A stretch of DNA of 64,000 nucleotides from Litoreibacter halocynthiae (GCF_004365635.1 NZ_SOBH01000003.1:496001-560000); one strand, 5' to 3'. Positions 27,015 to 35,958 are shown, counted from the stretch's first letter. Numbers and translations: made by a program. The notes: generated from the sequence alone by a model not told the origin.

Positions 27015-27617
27015 ATGAGGGCAGGCTGGCCTGTGGCGCAAGCGGGGCAAACTGTTGGCTTGCTGGGCGGATCGTTTGACCCTGCGCATACGGGGCATGC
27101 GCATATCACGCGTGAAGCGTTGAAGCGGTTCGATCTGGATTTTGTCTGGTGGCTTGTCAGTCCGGGCAATCCGCTTAAAGAGCGCGGGCCTGCGCCGATG
27201 GATGCGCGGATGATGCGGGCGCGCAAGGTGATGCAGCACCCCAGAGTGAAGGTCACCGATCTGGAGACGAAACTGGGGACGCGATATACCGCGCAGACCC
27301 TCAAAGCCCTTCAGGACCGATACCCGAGGGTGAATTTCGTGTGGTTGATGGGGGCGGATAATTTGGCGAGCTTTCACCGGTGGCAGGACTGGGACTGGAT
27401 CATGGAGAACGTGCCGGTGGGCGTGTTGGCGCGACCGGGGGACCGGATTTCGGCCCGCCGATCCGTCGCGGCCCAGCGGTATGCAAATGACCAGTTGCCG
27501 GGTATGGCGTCGCAACTTCTGGCGAGGGGGGTGGCCCCGCGTTGGTGCTACATCAACCTGCCGCTAAGCGATGCGTCTTCGAGCGCGATCAGAGCGTCCG
27601 GGGCTTGGATTTCCTGA
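27015..27617 (+). CDS. nadD: nicotinate-nucleotide adenylyltransferase
   Basis: 200 residues. The nucleotidyltransferase motif [14 protein letters not shown] (HxGH) starts near residue 18. [11 protein letters not shown] and [14 protein letters not shown] are classic NadD strands, and the C-terminal SSSAIRA replaces the common ISSTxIR. It makes nicotinic acid adenine dinucleotide from ATP and NaMN in NAD synthesis. The frame is open well upstream into the reductase gene, but the family N-terminus fits ATG 27015. The 3' end overlaps the convergent EamA gene by 29 bases. rsfS and rlmH, frequent partners, are not adjacent. Confidence 0.9.
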   Translation: MRAGWPVAQAGQTVGLLGGSFDPAHTGHAHITREALKRFDLDFVWWLVSPGNPLKERGPAPMDARMMRARKVMQHPRVKVTDLETKLGTRYTAQTLKALQDRYPRVNFVWLMGADNLASFHRWQDWDWIMENVPVGVLARPGDRISARRSVAAQRYANDQLPGMASQLLARGVAPRWCYINLPLSDASSSAIRASGAWIS

Positions 27618-28446
27618 GGAACAGCGTGGCGAAGCCCGACACGAAGATTACCACGAGGCCAAGCGCGGACAAGCCGTCGGGCCAGTTGTCAAACACCAGC
27701 CAACCATAGGCCGTGGCACCGACTAGCTGGACATAGACAAAAGGCGCCAGTACCGATGCGCCAGCACGGGCATAGGCGAACACCAGCAGCAGGTTTCCCA
27801 GCATTGACGCGATGGCGGACCACACCACGAGGCCCGAAAGCGTTGGCGTGATCGGCGGGAGGTTTAGCAGGCCCAGCGGGGTCAGCAAAAGCGCCCCGAT
27901 GAAAAGCTGCGTGATCAACAAATGAACGGGCTTGCCCAATGGGGAGACCCAACGGGACGCGGTCAGAAACATGCCGTAGCAACAGCCCGAAAACGCTGCC
28001 CATGCGAGGCCGGGCGTCATGCCGAAGCCGGGCTTTACCACAAGCATCACCCCACCAAGACCGATGGCCAGCAGGATGATCCGCATGGCGCTGGCCTGCT
28101 CTTTCAGGAGCGTGACGGACAGGATGTAGCTGACCATCGGGCCAAGGAAGAAGGCGGCGAAGACGTTGGCAATCGGCTCGGTTTGCAGGGCGGTGAGGAT
28201 GGTTGTGATCGTGACCACCTGGATGGCGCTGCGCAACCAGATACGCCAGTTTGACAGCAGCCGAACGGCGTCTTTGTGCATGGCAAAGGGGAGCAGCACA
28301 GCTAGCCCGATCAGGTAGCGCGTCCACGCCACGAAGAACGGCGCGATGCCAGACGAGGTCATCAATTTTCCAGCCGTATCCCCCAAGGGGATCAGCAACA
28401 TGCCCACCGACATAATGGTGACTGCTAAAAGAATTGAACGCTCCAT
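27589..28446 (-). CDS. EamA/DMT family transporter
   Basis: 285 residues with about ten hydrophobic helices in two EamA repeats (first half to about [15 protein letters not shown], second from [21 protein letters not shown]). Inner-membrane exporter of a small metabolite; the substrate is not predictable. The start at 28446 (MERSILLAV) gives the normal short N-terminus; the frame continues to 28494 without a ribosome site. It overlaps nadD tail to tail and is divergent from dacB. Confidence 0.85.
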   Translation of the reverse strand: MERSILLAVTIMSVGMLLIPLGDTAGKLMTSSGIAPFFVAWTRYLIGLAVLLPFAMHKDAVRLLSNWRIWLRSAIQVVTITTILTALQTEPIANVFAAFFLGPMVSYILSVTLLKEQASAMRIILLAIGLGGVMLVVKPGFGMTPGLAWAAFSGCCYGMFLTASRWVSPLGKPVHLLITQLFIGALLLTPLGLLNLPPITPTLSGLVVWSAIASMLGNLLLVFAYARAGASVLAPFVYVQLVGATAYGWLVFDNWPDGLSALGLVVIFVSGFATLFLRKSKPRTL

Positions 28447-28528
28447 CACAGCTGCGTAACAGGGCGCAACGGCGCTTGCCACCATCATCCGCATAGGCGA
28501 TTAAGTTTAGGACGAGGAGGGCGCTGCC

Positions 28529-29998
28529 GTGGCAAGATTTGGTCGACGTACCGTTTTGGGGTTCTTGATGTTCGGTGTGGCTGACGCGGCACTGGCGGGT
28601 GCTCCGGCTGTTTCGCTGCGTCCGGTGCGCAAGCCGTCTGACGCGGTCAAGCGAGCGGTCAAAGGCGTCGATGCGCTGATCTCGGACGCCAAACTGGGCG
28701 GCAAGGTCAGTTTCGTCGTGGCCGACGCGCGAACAGGGCAGGTTTTGGAAGCGCATAACCCGCTTGCCGGACAGCCACCTGCCAGCGTGGCGAAGGCAAT
28801 CACGACCCTGTTTGCGCTGGACCGATTGGGCAGCGGCAAACGATTCAAGACGCAGCTGATCGCGACCGGGCCGGTGCAGAAAGGCGCATTGGCCGGAGAT
28901 TTGGTGCTGAGGGGCGGCGGTGACCCGACGCTGAGCACGGACGATCTGTTCAAAATGGCGGGCAGGTTGAAGACCGCGGGCGTGACCTCGGTCAAAGGCA
29001 AGCTGCGGGTGTATGGCGGGGCGTCCGTGATCGACCGTATTGACGCCGACCAGCCGGACCATGTGGGGTATAACCCTGCCGTGGCGGGGCTGAACCTGAA
29101 TTTCAACCGCGTCTATCTGGAATGGAAGCGGAACGGGAGCGGGTATGCCGTCACCATGGACGCGCGGTCCGAAAAAATCAGGCCCGGTGTCGGGTTTGCG
29201 AAAACGACGGTCGAGGCGCGGAGTTTGCCGATTTTCAAATACTCGGGCAGCGGCGGGCGCGACAATTGGAGCGTCGCCAGCAAGGCGCTGGGCAAAGGCG
29301 GCGGGCGCTGGCTGCCTGTGCGCCGTCCAGAGATTTACGCGGGCGATGTGCTGCAAACGGTTGCCCGCTCGCATGGGATAAAACTGCCATTTCCTGTTCG
29401 GGCCTCTACCGCGCCACGCGGGACTTTGCTGGTGGAGCATCTTAGTCAGGACGTGTGGGTCATTGCCAAAGACATGTTGAGGTTTTCAACCAACCTGACC
29501 GCCGAAGTGCTGGGGTTGCAATCGAGCGGGGCGGGAAGTCTGAGAGCGTCTGCGCGTGCGATGACGGATTGGTTGAAAACCAAGCACGGGGTGAGGAAGG
29601 CAAAGTTTGTTGACCACTCCGGCCTTGGGGATGCGTCGCAGATCAGTGCTCAGGAAATGGTCAAAGCGCTTGTGGGTGCTGGAGCCAAGGGTGAACTTCG
29701 GTCCATTCTGAAGCCAATTGCGGTGCGCGATGAGAACAACAAAGTCGTCCAAAACAGCCCGACCAAGGTGGTCGCGAAGACGGGGACTTTGAATTTTGTC
29801 AGTGCACTGGCCGGATATGTGCGCACACCTGATGGTCGCGATCTGGCTTTCGCGATTTTCATGGCGGATGTGCCGCGCCGCAGGGCGTTGAAAAAGTCTG
29901 AACGGGAAGCGCCGCGCGGGTCGCGGTCATGGAACGGACGGGCGAAGAAGCTACAGGCGCAGTTGATTAACCGCTGGGCGGTGCTTCACGGAACCTAG
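28529..29998 (+). CDS. dacB: D-alanyl-D-alanine carboxypeptidase/endopeptidase (PBP4 type)
   Basis: 489 residues, peptidase S13. A signal peptide (RRTVLGFLMFGVADAALAG, Tat-like RR) is followed by active-site Ser86-x-x-Lys89 in PASVAKA, the SxN motif in FSTNLTAEVLG and the KTG motif in VAKTGTLNFV. An insert domain between SxxK and SxN (about 100-300) is characteristic of PBP4. It trims and opens peptidoglycan cross-bridges in the periplasm. GTG start with GACGAGGAGG upstream. Its stop overlaps that of the TerB gene by 4 bases. Confidence 0.92.
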   Translation: MARFGRRTVLGFLMFGVADAALAGAPAVSLRPVRKPSDAVKRAVKGVDALISDAKLGGKVSFVVADARTGQVLEAHNPLAGQPPASVAKAITTLFALDRLGSGKRFKTQLIATGPVQKGALAGDLVLRGGGDPTLSTDDLFKMAGRLKTAGVTSVKGKLRVYGGASVIDRIDADQPDHVGYNPAVAGLNLNFNRVYLEWKRNGSGYAVTMDARSEKIRPGVGFAKTTVEARSLPIFKYSGSGGRDNWSVASKALGKGGGRWLPVRRPEIYAGDVLQTVARSHGIKLPFPVRASTAPRGTLLVEHLSQDVWVIAKDMLRFSTNLTAEVLGLQSSGAGSLRASARAMTDWLKTKHGVRKAKFVDHSGLGDASQISAQEMVKALVGAGAKGELRSILKPIAVRDENNKVVQNSPTKVVAKTGTLNFVSALAGYVRTPDGRDLAFAIFMADVPRRRALKKSEREAPRGSRSWNGRAKKLQAQLINRWAVLHGT

Positions 29999-30417
29999 CC
30001 TTTCAGGTGCCGCGCTCGGGACCCGCGCTCAATTGCCGCCGCATGGAGGCGGTCGATTTTTAGCTCGTAGCGGATTTCTTCCAAGAGACGGAGTTCGGGT
30101 TGGTACAAGGCCCCGTCGGCGGCTGCGACGTCGCATGCAAAGGCGTAGGCGGTTTCGTATAGATGTTCAGGCAATGCTGCGCGGACCATGCCGAACAGGG
30201 CATCGAGCCCTTCTTCTTCCTCAAAAAGCTCGGTTGTAATCTGCGAAATTTCCTTGATGCGATCGACATCGTAGCCGGCAAAAATGGGCAAATAGTTCAC
30301 CGCTTGCTGGATGGCGACCAGTTCTGACGTGCGGACGTTCTGGTCGGACATGGAGACCGATATCATAATGGCGACGAGGGCGTCTTGAGGTGTCAGGTTT
30401 GCAGTATCGAGTGTCAT
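29995..30417 (-). CDS. TerB-family (tellurite resistance-like) protein
   Basis: 140 residues, all helical, with the TerB pattern of acidic helices: TPQDALVAIMISVSMSDQNVRTSELVAI and CDVAAADGALYQPELRLLEEIRY, where DxxxxxxE pairs form the metal-binding-like sites. No other ter genes are nearby, so resistance to tellurite should not be assumed. The start at 30417 has CGGAGG upstream. Convergent with dacB and divergent from lysK. Confidence 0.82.
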   Translation of the reverse strand: MTLDTANLTPQDALVAIMISVSMSDQNVRTSELVAIQQAVNYLPIFAGYDVDRIKEISQITTELFEEEEGLDALFGMVRAALPEHLYETAYAFACDVAAADGALYQPELRLLEEIRYELKIDRLHAAAIERGSRARHLKG

Positions 30418-30538
30418 CGCGGCCTCCGGCCAATTGTATTGTTGCAGCGCAGAATATTGACCTGAGCCATAGCACACAATAGGTAGCGACACTGCTGCGG
30501 CATATGGTGTGCCGTGCGATAAAACTGGATGTGCTCCG

Positions 30539-32116
30539 ATGACGGATATGCGTGACGCTGGAATGACCTCGAAAGCCTGGCCCTTTGTGGAGGCGCGGAC
30601 GTTGCTCAAACGGTACGAAAAGGGCGCACCGGAAAAGGGCTACGTGCTGTTCGAGACGGGCTACGGGCCGTCCGGCCTGCCGCATATCGGCACGTTTGGC
30701 GAGGTTGCGCGGACGACGATGATCCGGCGCGCGTTCGAGGTGATCTCGGACATTCCGACGCGGTTGATCTGTTTCTCGGACGATGTGGACGGGATGCGCA
30801 AGGTGCCGCGGAATGTGCCGAACCCCGAGCAACTGACGCAATATTTGCAGATGCCGCTGACGAAAGTGCCGGACCCGTTTGGCGAGTTCGAGAGCTTTGG
30901 CCACCACAACAACGCGATGCTGCGTCGGTTCCTTGATACGTTCGGGTTTGAGTACGAGTTCATCTCGGCCACTGAATTTTACGCGTCGGGCCAGTTCGAC
31001 GAGGTGCTGCTGCGGGCTTGTGAAAAATACGACGACATCATGAAAGTGATGCTGAAATCCTTGCGTGAAGAGCGTCAGGGGACCTATTCGATCTTCCTGC
31101 CAATCCACCCTGAAACTGGGCGCGTCATGTATGTGCCGATGAAGAATGTGGATGCCGAGAAGGGCGAGATCACCTTTGACGACGAGGATGGCCGCGAATG
31201 GACGCTGCCTGTCACGGGCGGCAACGTGAAGCTGCAATGGAAGCCGGACTTTGGCGCGCGCTGGGCGGCGCTGGACGTGGATTTCGAAATGTACGGCAAG
31301 GACCATTCGACCAATACGCCGATTTATGACCGGATTTGCGAAATTCTGGGCGGGCGGAAGCCGGAGCATTTCACCTATGAGCTGTTTCTGGATGCCGATG
31401 GCCACAAAATTTCCAAATCGTCCGGCAATGGCGTTTCTATTGACGAGTGGCTGACATATGCGTCCTCGGAATCGCTGTCCTATTTCATGTACGCAAAGCC
31501 GAAGACGGCGAAGCGGATGCATTTCGACGTGATCCCCAAGGCGATGGATGAGTATCACCAGCAGCTGCGGGCTTATGTGGATCAGGATGCTGTTGCGCGG
31601 GCCAATAATCCCGTGTTCCACATTCACGGCGCGGATGTGCCGGAATCGAAAATGGTCGTGCCGTTCTCGATGCTGTTGAACTTGGCCTCTGTGGCGAATG
31701 CCGAAGAAAAGGGCCAGCTGTGGGGCTTCATCCAGCGTTATGCGCCGGATGCGACGCCGGAGACGCATGGCGATCTGGATCAGGCGGCGGGCTATGCCGT
31801 GCGGTATTACAACGATTTCGTGAAGCCGAACAAAGTGTTCCGCCTGCCCAACGATCTGGAACGCGAGGCGCTGTTGGATCTGCGTGGACAGTTGGCCGCA
31901 TGGGACGGTGGCTTGGACGCGGAGGCGCTGCAATCGGTGGTGTTTGCGTGCGGTCGCGAGCGGTTTGATCCGCTGCGCGACTGGTTCAAGGCGCTCTATG
32001 AAGTGCTGCTTGGAGCGTCCCAAGGGCCACGATTTGGCGGGTTCATCGCGTTGTATGGCGTAGATGAAACCATTGCGCTGATTGATGATGCGTTGGCTGG
32101 CAAACTGGTTGGCTGA
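30539..32116 (+). CDS. lysK: lysyl-tRNA synthetase, class I
   Basis: 525 residues. This is the archaeal-type class I enzyme, unrelated to the class II LysRS of most bacteria but standard in many alphaproteobacteria. The HIGH motif appears as PHIGTF and the KMSKS motif as [24 protein letters not shown] and the helical anticodon domain in the C-terminal third complete it. It charges tRNA-Lys in the cytoplasm. The start at 30539 (MTDMRDAG) is likely, but no strong ribosome site is visible and Met 30548 is possible. Confidence 0.94.
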   Translation: MTDMRDAGMTSKAWPFVEARTLLKRYEKGAPEKGYVLFETGYGPSGLPHIGTFGEVARTTMIRRAFEVISDIPTRLICFSDDVDGMRKVPRNVPNPEQLTQYLQMPLTKVPDPFGEFESFGHHNNAMLRRFLDTFGFEYEFISATEFYASGQFDEVLLRACEKYDDIMKVMLKSLREERQGTYSIFLPIHPETGRVMYVPMKNVDAEKGEITFDDEDGREWTLPVTGGNVKLQWKPDFGARWAALDVDFEMYGKDHSTNTPIYDRICEILGGRKPEHFTYELFLDADGHKISKSSGNGVSIDEWLTYASSESLSYFMYAKPKTAKRMHFDVIPKAMDEYHQQLRAYVDQDAVARANNPVFHIHGADVPESKMVVPFSMLLNLASVANAEEKGQLWGFIQRYAPDATPETHGDLDQAAGYAVRYYNDFVKPNKVFRLPNDLEREALLDLRGQLAAWDGGLDAEALQSVVFACGRERFDPLRDWFKALYEVLLGASQGPRFGGFIALYGVDETIALIDDALAGKLVG

Positions 32117-32134
32117 CAGTCGTGTGATTTGACT

Positions 32135-32187
32135 AAACCCGCATCGCGTCTACCTTGATCGGTATAAGGAGAATGCGATGCGGGTTT
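32135..32187 (+). promoter_or_regulatory. inverted repeat spanning the start codon of the DUF4864 gene
   Basis: AAACCCGCATCGC (32135-32147) is perfectly complementary to GCGATGCGGGTTT (32175-32187), a 13-bp stem. The right arm contains the ATG at 32178-32180, and the 27-base loop contains the AAGGAG ribosome site. T residues follow, so it could also act as a lysK terminator. Confidence 0.6.
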
Positions 32188-32582
32188 TGTTTGCGATAGT
32201 AGTGGCGGTGTTTGTGGCGGGTTCGGCGATGGCCGAAGAGCGTTCGGCAGGCATCGAGAACACCATTCAAAGTCAGGTGGATGCCTTCTTGGCGGAAGAC
32301 ACCGCGACAGCATTTTCCTACGCCTCCCCAAATTTAAAGCGCTTGTTTGGCACGCCGGAGCGGTTTGGCACGATGGTGCAAAACGGCTACCCGATGGTGT
32401 GGGCGCCGTCCGAAGTGAGGTTTCTGGAGCTGCGCCGCCAAGGCGAATTGCTGTTCCAAAAGGTGTTGTTCGTGGACAAAAACGGCGCGCCGCATGTGCT
32501 GGAATACAACATGATGCAGACCGCGCAGGGCTGGGTGATCGACGGCGTGCAATACCTTGTTGCACCCCCCGTTGGTGCGTGA
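32178..32582 (+). CDS. exported DUF4864 protein
   Basis: 134 residues with a clear signal peptide (MRVLFAIVVAVFVAGSAMA) and a DUF4864 fold resembling small NTF2-like proteins: IQSQVDAFLAEDTATAFSYASPNLK, FGTMVQNGYPMVW and the end GWVIDGVQYL. The function is unknown; it is probably periplasmic. ATAAGGAGAATGCG stands before the ATG. Start codon and signal-peptide codons lie inside a perfect inverted repeat (32135-32187), suggesting translational control or readthrough control from lysK. Confidence 0.85.
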   Translation: MRVLFAIVVAVFVAGSAMAEERSAGIENTIQSQVDAFLAEDTATAFSYASPNLKRLFGTPERFGTMVQNGYPMVWAPSEVRFLELRRQGELLFQKVLFVDKNGAPHVLEYNMMQTAQGWVIDGVQYLVAPPVGA

Positions 32583-32607
32583 TCGCCCGACCTGCGCACG
32601 GTGCTAT

Positions 32608-32622
32608 TTAAACCTGCCTTAA
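32608..32622 (+). promoter_or_regulatory. CtrA-binding box
   Basis: TTAA-N7-TTAA (32608-32622), followed by C, is the full CtrA consensus. It lies 155 bases before the spike-like gene at 32778 in a 195-base intergenic space that has no other gene. CtrA controls motility and gene-transfer-agent genes in Rhodobacterales. Confidence 0.65.
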
Positions 32623-32656
32623 CTGTTCGGAGTTAAACCGCCCCCGTCAGGACGGC

Positions 32657-32744
32657 GTGTCCGACACTTCCTATTCAGAGCAAATCTAATACCCCCTGCC
32701 AAAGGGGCGCTTGGCCTGTGCCTTGCGCGCCTAATTGTCCGACA
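32657..32744. repeat. paired palindromes TGTCCGACA
   Basis: The 9-base palindrome TGTCCGACA occurs at 32658-32666 (extended to GTGTCCGACAC) and at 32736-32744, 78 bases apart, both between the CtrA box and the spike-like gene. Possible regulator sites; the factor is unknown. Confidence 0.45.
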
Positions 32745-32777
32745 CGCCCGCTCCAACCAAGTTGAAAAGGGCTACCG

Positions 32778-35069
32778 ATGAACAAGGCGATTACTGACGG
32801 GCTGGTGTTGACGCCGCCCCCATTTGCAAACGGTCTGGACGTGTGGTCTCGCGGTGACGGGACGCCGGGAACCGCGACATATGACGGCTATGCCACAGCG
32901 GCCTTTGTCCCTGCGGATCAGGATTTCGGTGGCTGTCTTGAGGTTTTGAAAACCGAGAACACGCAGCGCCTGCGCTACATGGGTGAGACACCGCTGCTGC
33001 CGGGCTGCTACTTGCAGATCAAAGTGCGGATCAAGGCTGTGTCGGGAAATTTGCCCACCGTGCGGGTGGGTGCCTTCGCCGGTGGTGTGGGCGGTGCTGC
33101 GATCAGTGGTGTGCAAGCGCAAGGGCCGAGCGTGGCCCTGACAAGTTACGGGAATGTGGTCGAAGTCACCGCGATTGTTGGCGGTGGTGCGCGCAATGGT
33201 GTTGACCTCAGCTGGGGGCGTGACGCGCTTTACGGGCATTTCGGCATTGATCTGACAGGCCCCAATGGCGGTGTCGTTCGCATTGATGATGTTCAGATCG
33301 AGGATGTCACGGGGGCCTTCCTGCGCACCATGATGGACTGGGTCGATGTTAAAGACTTCGGTGCTGTGGGCGACGGAACCACGGATAACACCGCCGCGTT
33401 CGAGGCAGCTGACGCGGCTGCCGACGGGCGCGAGGTGCTGGTGTCTGACGGGGTTTTCCACTTGGCGGGCAATGTGACGTTTGACAACCGCGTCCGGTTC
33501 CAAGGCACGGTGACGATGCCGACCGACAAGTATCTGGCGCTGTCGCAGAATTTCGACTTCGACCATTATGCTGCGGCCTTCGGGGATGAAGAACTGGCGT
33601 TTCGCAAGGCGTTTCAGGCGCTTTTGAAGCAATCGAGCCATGACAGTCTTGACCTGTGCGGACGCTCCATCGGGTTGCGGGGGCCGGTGGATATGCGCGC
33701 GGCGGTGCCTGATGTGTCGTCATTCACGTCGCGGCGGGTGATCCGCAATGGCCAGCTTGACGCCATCAGCGATCCGGCGTGGACCACGGGTACGGCGACG
33801 TCGACCGGCACCTATTCGACCTCCCAACCCTACCGGCTGAGCAACGTGACCAATGTCGCCAATATCGAGATCGGCAGTCTGGTCAGCGGCAATGGTGTAG
33901 GGCGCGAGGTCTATGTTACCAGCAAGAATGTTGGCGCCCAGACATTGACCCTTAGCCAGCAGCTTTATGATGCGGTGGGGACGCAATCCTATAGCTTCAA
34001 GCGTTTCCGCTACATGTTGGACTTTAGCGGGTTCCAGAAGCTGTCGCAGTTCAACATCGCGGATGTCGATCTGAAGGCGGACGGCGTGGCCAGTTGCGTG
34101 ATGCTGCCACCTGCGGGGTTGATCTGGCACCTGCGCGACTGCTTCTTTAACCAGCCGTTGGACCGCGCGGTGACGTCTATTGGCTTGGCATGTCAGGGCA
34201 TGATGATCGACCGCTGCCAGTTCATCTCGAACGAGCAATCGCTGGCGGCGACGGCGCGCACGTCTATCGGCTTCAACATCAACGCGAATGACGCCAAAAT
34301 TCGCGACAACAGATGCATTCGGATGGGGGCCTTCGCGGTCATTCACGGGTCCGGCCATATGTTGTTGGGCAATCACTGGTTCCACGGTGACAATCTGAAC
34401 GGCGCCCCGCGCGTGGCGGGGCTGATCCTGACGAAGCCGTCGTCGAAGATTGTGATTAACGGGAATTACAGCGACAACAACTACATTGAATGGAACAACG
34501 AGCATGACGCTTTACCGGACTTTTCCAGCGAGCTGAGCTTTGGGGCGTTGTCGATTGTCGGCAATATCTTCACCGCAATCGGGGCTGCGTCCTACTTCCG
34601 TTTCATCGTTATCAAGCCATATGGAAGCGGGCATTTCATCAATGGGCTGAATGTGTCGGGCAATACCTTCAAGGTGACGAATGGCAATATCGGTCGGGTG
34701 GACAAGGTGGATGACAGCGTGGCGTCGTTGGATACCAGCCGGTTCCGCAACATCAATTGGTCCGACAACAGTTATCACGCGATCAACCAGTGGACGCAAA
34801 GCCCAGTGATGCTGTCCTTTAGCGAAAGCAGTCCGGCCGAGACCTGGCGTTGTGATTTCTCGGACTGGCTGCCGTTTGGTGGGCGCGCGCGTAACGTAAC
34901 GGATGTGACGCCGGTGGGCGCGCTGCGCAACGCCAATAATGTGAAGCAGTTTGTGACCCATTATACCGACCCCGAAGAAGGGGCTGGCGGCGGTTCCGTC
35001 GACATTATCTGGCCAAGCGCGGTGAGGGGAAGGATCAACGTCACTGCACGGGTTGATAATCCGTACTAG
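32778..35069 (+). CDS. right-handed beta-helix (GH28-related / pectate-lyase superfamily) spike-like protein
   Basis: 763 residues without a signal peptide. The N-terminal 180 residues look like a beta-sandwich carbohydrate- or capsid-binding part (TPPPFANGLDVWSRGDG, then GHFGIDLTGPNGGVVRIDDVQIED). Then comes the Pectate_lyase_3 entry VDVKDFGAVGDGTTDNTAAFEAAD at about 190-213 (given here only as the family hallmark DFGAVGDGTTDN). Long beta-helix coils follow with short IxxN-type turns (INGNYSDNNYIEW, LNVSGNTFKV). This layout is that of phage tail spikes and of Rhodobacterales spike-like proteins. With the upstream CtrA box, a gene-transfer-agent or phage-derived glycan-binding spike is attractive but unproven; an alternative is a non-classically secreted polysaccharide-active protein. 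Confidence 0.72.
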   Translation: MNKAITDGLVLTPPPFANGLDVWSRGDGTPGTATYDGYATAAFVPADQDFGGCLEVLKTENTQRLRYMGETPLLPGCYLQIKVRIKAVSGNLPTVRVGAFAGGVGGAAISGVQAQGPSVALTSYGNVVEVTAIVGGGARNGVDLSWGRDALYGHFGIDLTGPNGGVVRIDDVQIEDVTGAFLRTMMDWVDVKDFGAVGDGTTDNTAAFEAADAAADGREVLVSDGVFHLAGNVTFDNRVRFQGTVTMPTDKYLALSQNFDFDHYAAAFGDEELAFRKAFQALLKQSSHDSLDLCGRSIGLRGPVDMRAAVPDVSSFTSRRVIRNGQLDAISDPAWTTGTATSTGTYSTSQPYRLSNVTNVANIEIGSLVSGNGVGREVYVTSKNVGAQTLTLSQQLYDAVGTQSYSFKRFRYMLDFSGFQKLSQFNIADVDLKADGVASCVMLPPAGLIWHLRDCFFNQPLDRAVTSIGLACQGMMIDRCQFISNEQSLAATARTSIGFNINANDAKIRDNRCIRMGAFAVIHGSGHMLLGNHWFHGDNLNGAPRVAGLILTKPSSKIVINGNYSDNNYIEWNNEHDALPDFSSELSFGALSIVGNIFTAIGAASYFRFIVIKPYGSGHFINGLNVSGNTFKVTNGNIGRVDKVDDSVASLDTSRFRNINWSDNSYHAINQWTQSPVMLSFSESSPAETWRCDFSDWLPFGGRARNVTDVTPVGALRNANNVKQFVTHYTDPEEGAGGGSVDIIWPSAVRGRINVTARVDNPY

Positions 35070-35078
35070 GATAAGCGC

Positions 35079-35102
35079 GGCCAGTCGGGGTTCCGGCTGG
35101 CC
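35079..35102 (+). terminator. hairpin after the spike-like gene
   Basis: Arms 35079-35088 and 35093-35102 (10 bp, one T-G wobble), loop GGTT, directly after the stop of the spike-like gene. No T run follows, so it may act as a 3'-end stabiliser rather than a full terminator. Confidence 0.5.
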
Positions 35103-35120
35103 AAGCCCTGTTGGTCTTGC

Positions 35121-35134
35121 TTGACGTGGATCAA
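35121..35134 (+). promoter_or_regulatory. FnrL box upstream of the universal stress gene
   Basis: TTGAC-GTGG-ATCAA matches the Rhodobacterales FnrL/FNR consensus (TTGAN-N4-NTCAA). It lies 54 bases before the start codon of the uspA-type gene, a distance suited to activation under low oxygen. Confidence 0.75.
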
Positions 35135-35188
35135 GGCGCGCGGGCTTAATCTAAGTGTAGGAACGGGACAACAAAAGGAGAGCTTCTC

Positions 35189-35596
35189 ATGTATTCCAGA
35201 ATTCTAGTTCCTGTGGTGTTCGATCCTGAGCATACCCCTGATGCGGCCCTTGAAGTGGCCAAGGCCATTGCGGCAGATGACGCACGGGTGACCATCTTGC
35301 ATGTTATCGAAGAGCTGCCGAGCTATGCCACCCGTTATGTATCCGGCGATTTTATCGAGAAAAGCCGCGACGAGGTGAAGGCGCGCCTGAACGAGATCGC
35401 TGCTATGGTACCGGGTGGCGAGGCCATGGTGGTCACGGGGCATTCCGCGCGGACCATTCTGGAATGGGCCGACACCCATGGCAATGATTGCATCATCGTG
35501 TCGTCGCACAAACCCGGCGTGCAGGATTACTTTCTGGGCGGCACGGCGGCCCGCGTTGTGCGGTATGCGCAATGCGCGGTGCATGTGGTGCGCTAG
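35189..35596 (+). CDS. universal stress protein UspA family
   Basis: 135 residues. Single Usp domain with VPVVFDPEHTPDAALEVAKAI at the start, the ATP-loop-like C-terminal SSHKPGVQDYFLGGTAARVVRYAQCAVHVVR and the conserved DCIIVSSH strand. The G-2x-G-9x-G(S/T) motif is partly present (GGTAARVV...), so nucleotide binding is plausible. AAAAGGAGAG precedes the ATG. The FnrL box upstream points to induction when oxygen falls, as known for several usp genes. Confidence 0.9.
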   Translation: MYSRILVPVVFDPEHTPDAALEVAKAIAADDARVTILHVIEELPSYATRYVSGDFIEKSRDEVKARLNEIAAMVPGGEAMVVTGHSARTILEWADTHGNDCIIVSSHKPGVQDYFLGGTAARVVRYAQCAVHVVR

Positions 35597-35628
35597 GGCG
35601 CGTTGGGTTCTCAAATTGACCGTCGCAG

Positions 35629-35958
35629 TCATCTGGCTGTGGCGGTTTTTTGGTTTTGGGCCAGCGCGGTTGTTGCGAGATATGTCGCGAAATGGGCCTC
35701 CGCGCGGTCCAGCGTTGAGGTCACGGGATGGAACCAGCCGTCGATGGCGGGTGTGGAGGCATCGTGGCGCGTCATTTCCAGCTTATGGGCCGTTAGAACC
35801 TGCCGTCGCAGATGGCGGATGCGGCGCAGCCAGAAGGCGGCGCGGTCTTGTGTCGGATGGGCGCGGGCGGTGCGGCGGGCCTCGGCAATCTGGTCCCAGA
35901 TTTGGGTGATCAGCGGGCCATGGCGCAGGGCCAACGGGTCTGTTGTGGGGTCTGTCAT
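35629..35958 (-). CDS. hypothetical helical protein
   Basis: 109 residues from ATG 35958. Arg/Ala-rich helical product (IWDQIAEARRTARAHPTQDR, then RRIRHLRRQVLTAHKLEMTRHD) with an Ala-rich tail. No family recognised. The minus-strand reading is preferred over competing plus-strand frames of similar length because its composition is protein-like and it is convergent with uspA and divergent from the monooxygenase gene. The ribosome site is weak; it may not be real. Confidence 0.45.
   Translation of the reverse strand: MTDPTTDPLALRHGPLITQIWDQIAEARRTARAHPTQDRAAFWLRRIRHLRRQVLTAHKLEMTRHDASTPAIDGWFHPVTSTLDRAEAHFATYLATTALAQNQKTATAR

Noticed and set aside
28447-28494. Longer N-terminus of the EamA transporter
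   Set aside because: No ribosome site; the extra residues precede the normal family start and lie in the dacB divergent promoter space.
27689-29440. 583-codon minus-strand frame across the EamA gene and dacB
   Set aside because: Spans two genes in opposite orientation, has no recognisable domain and mixes shadow sequence of both.
30221-32023. 600-codon open frame on the minus strand opposite lysK
   Set aside because: It mirrors the class I LysRS codons in high-GC sequence, is His/Arg-rich without any motif, and overlaps a clear gene completely.
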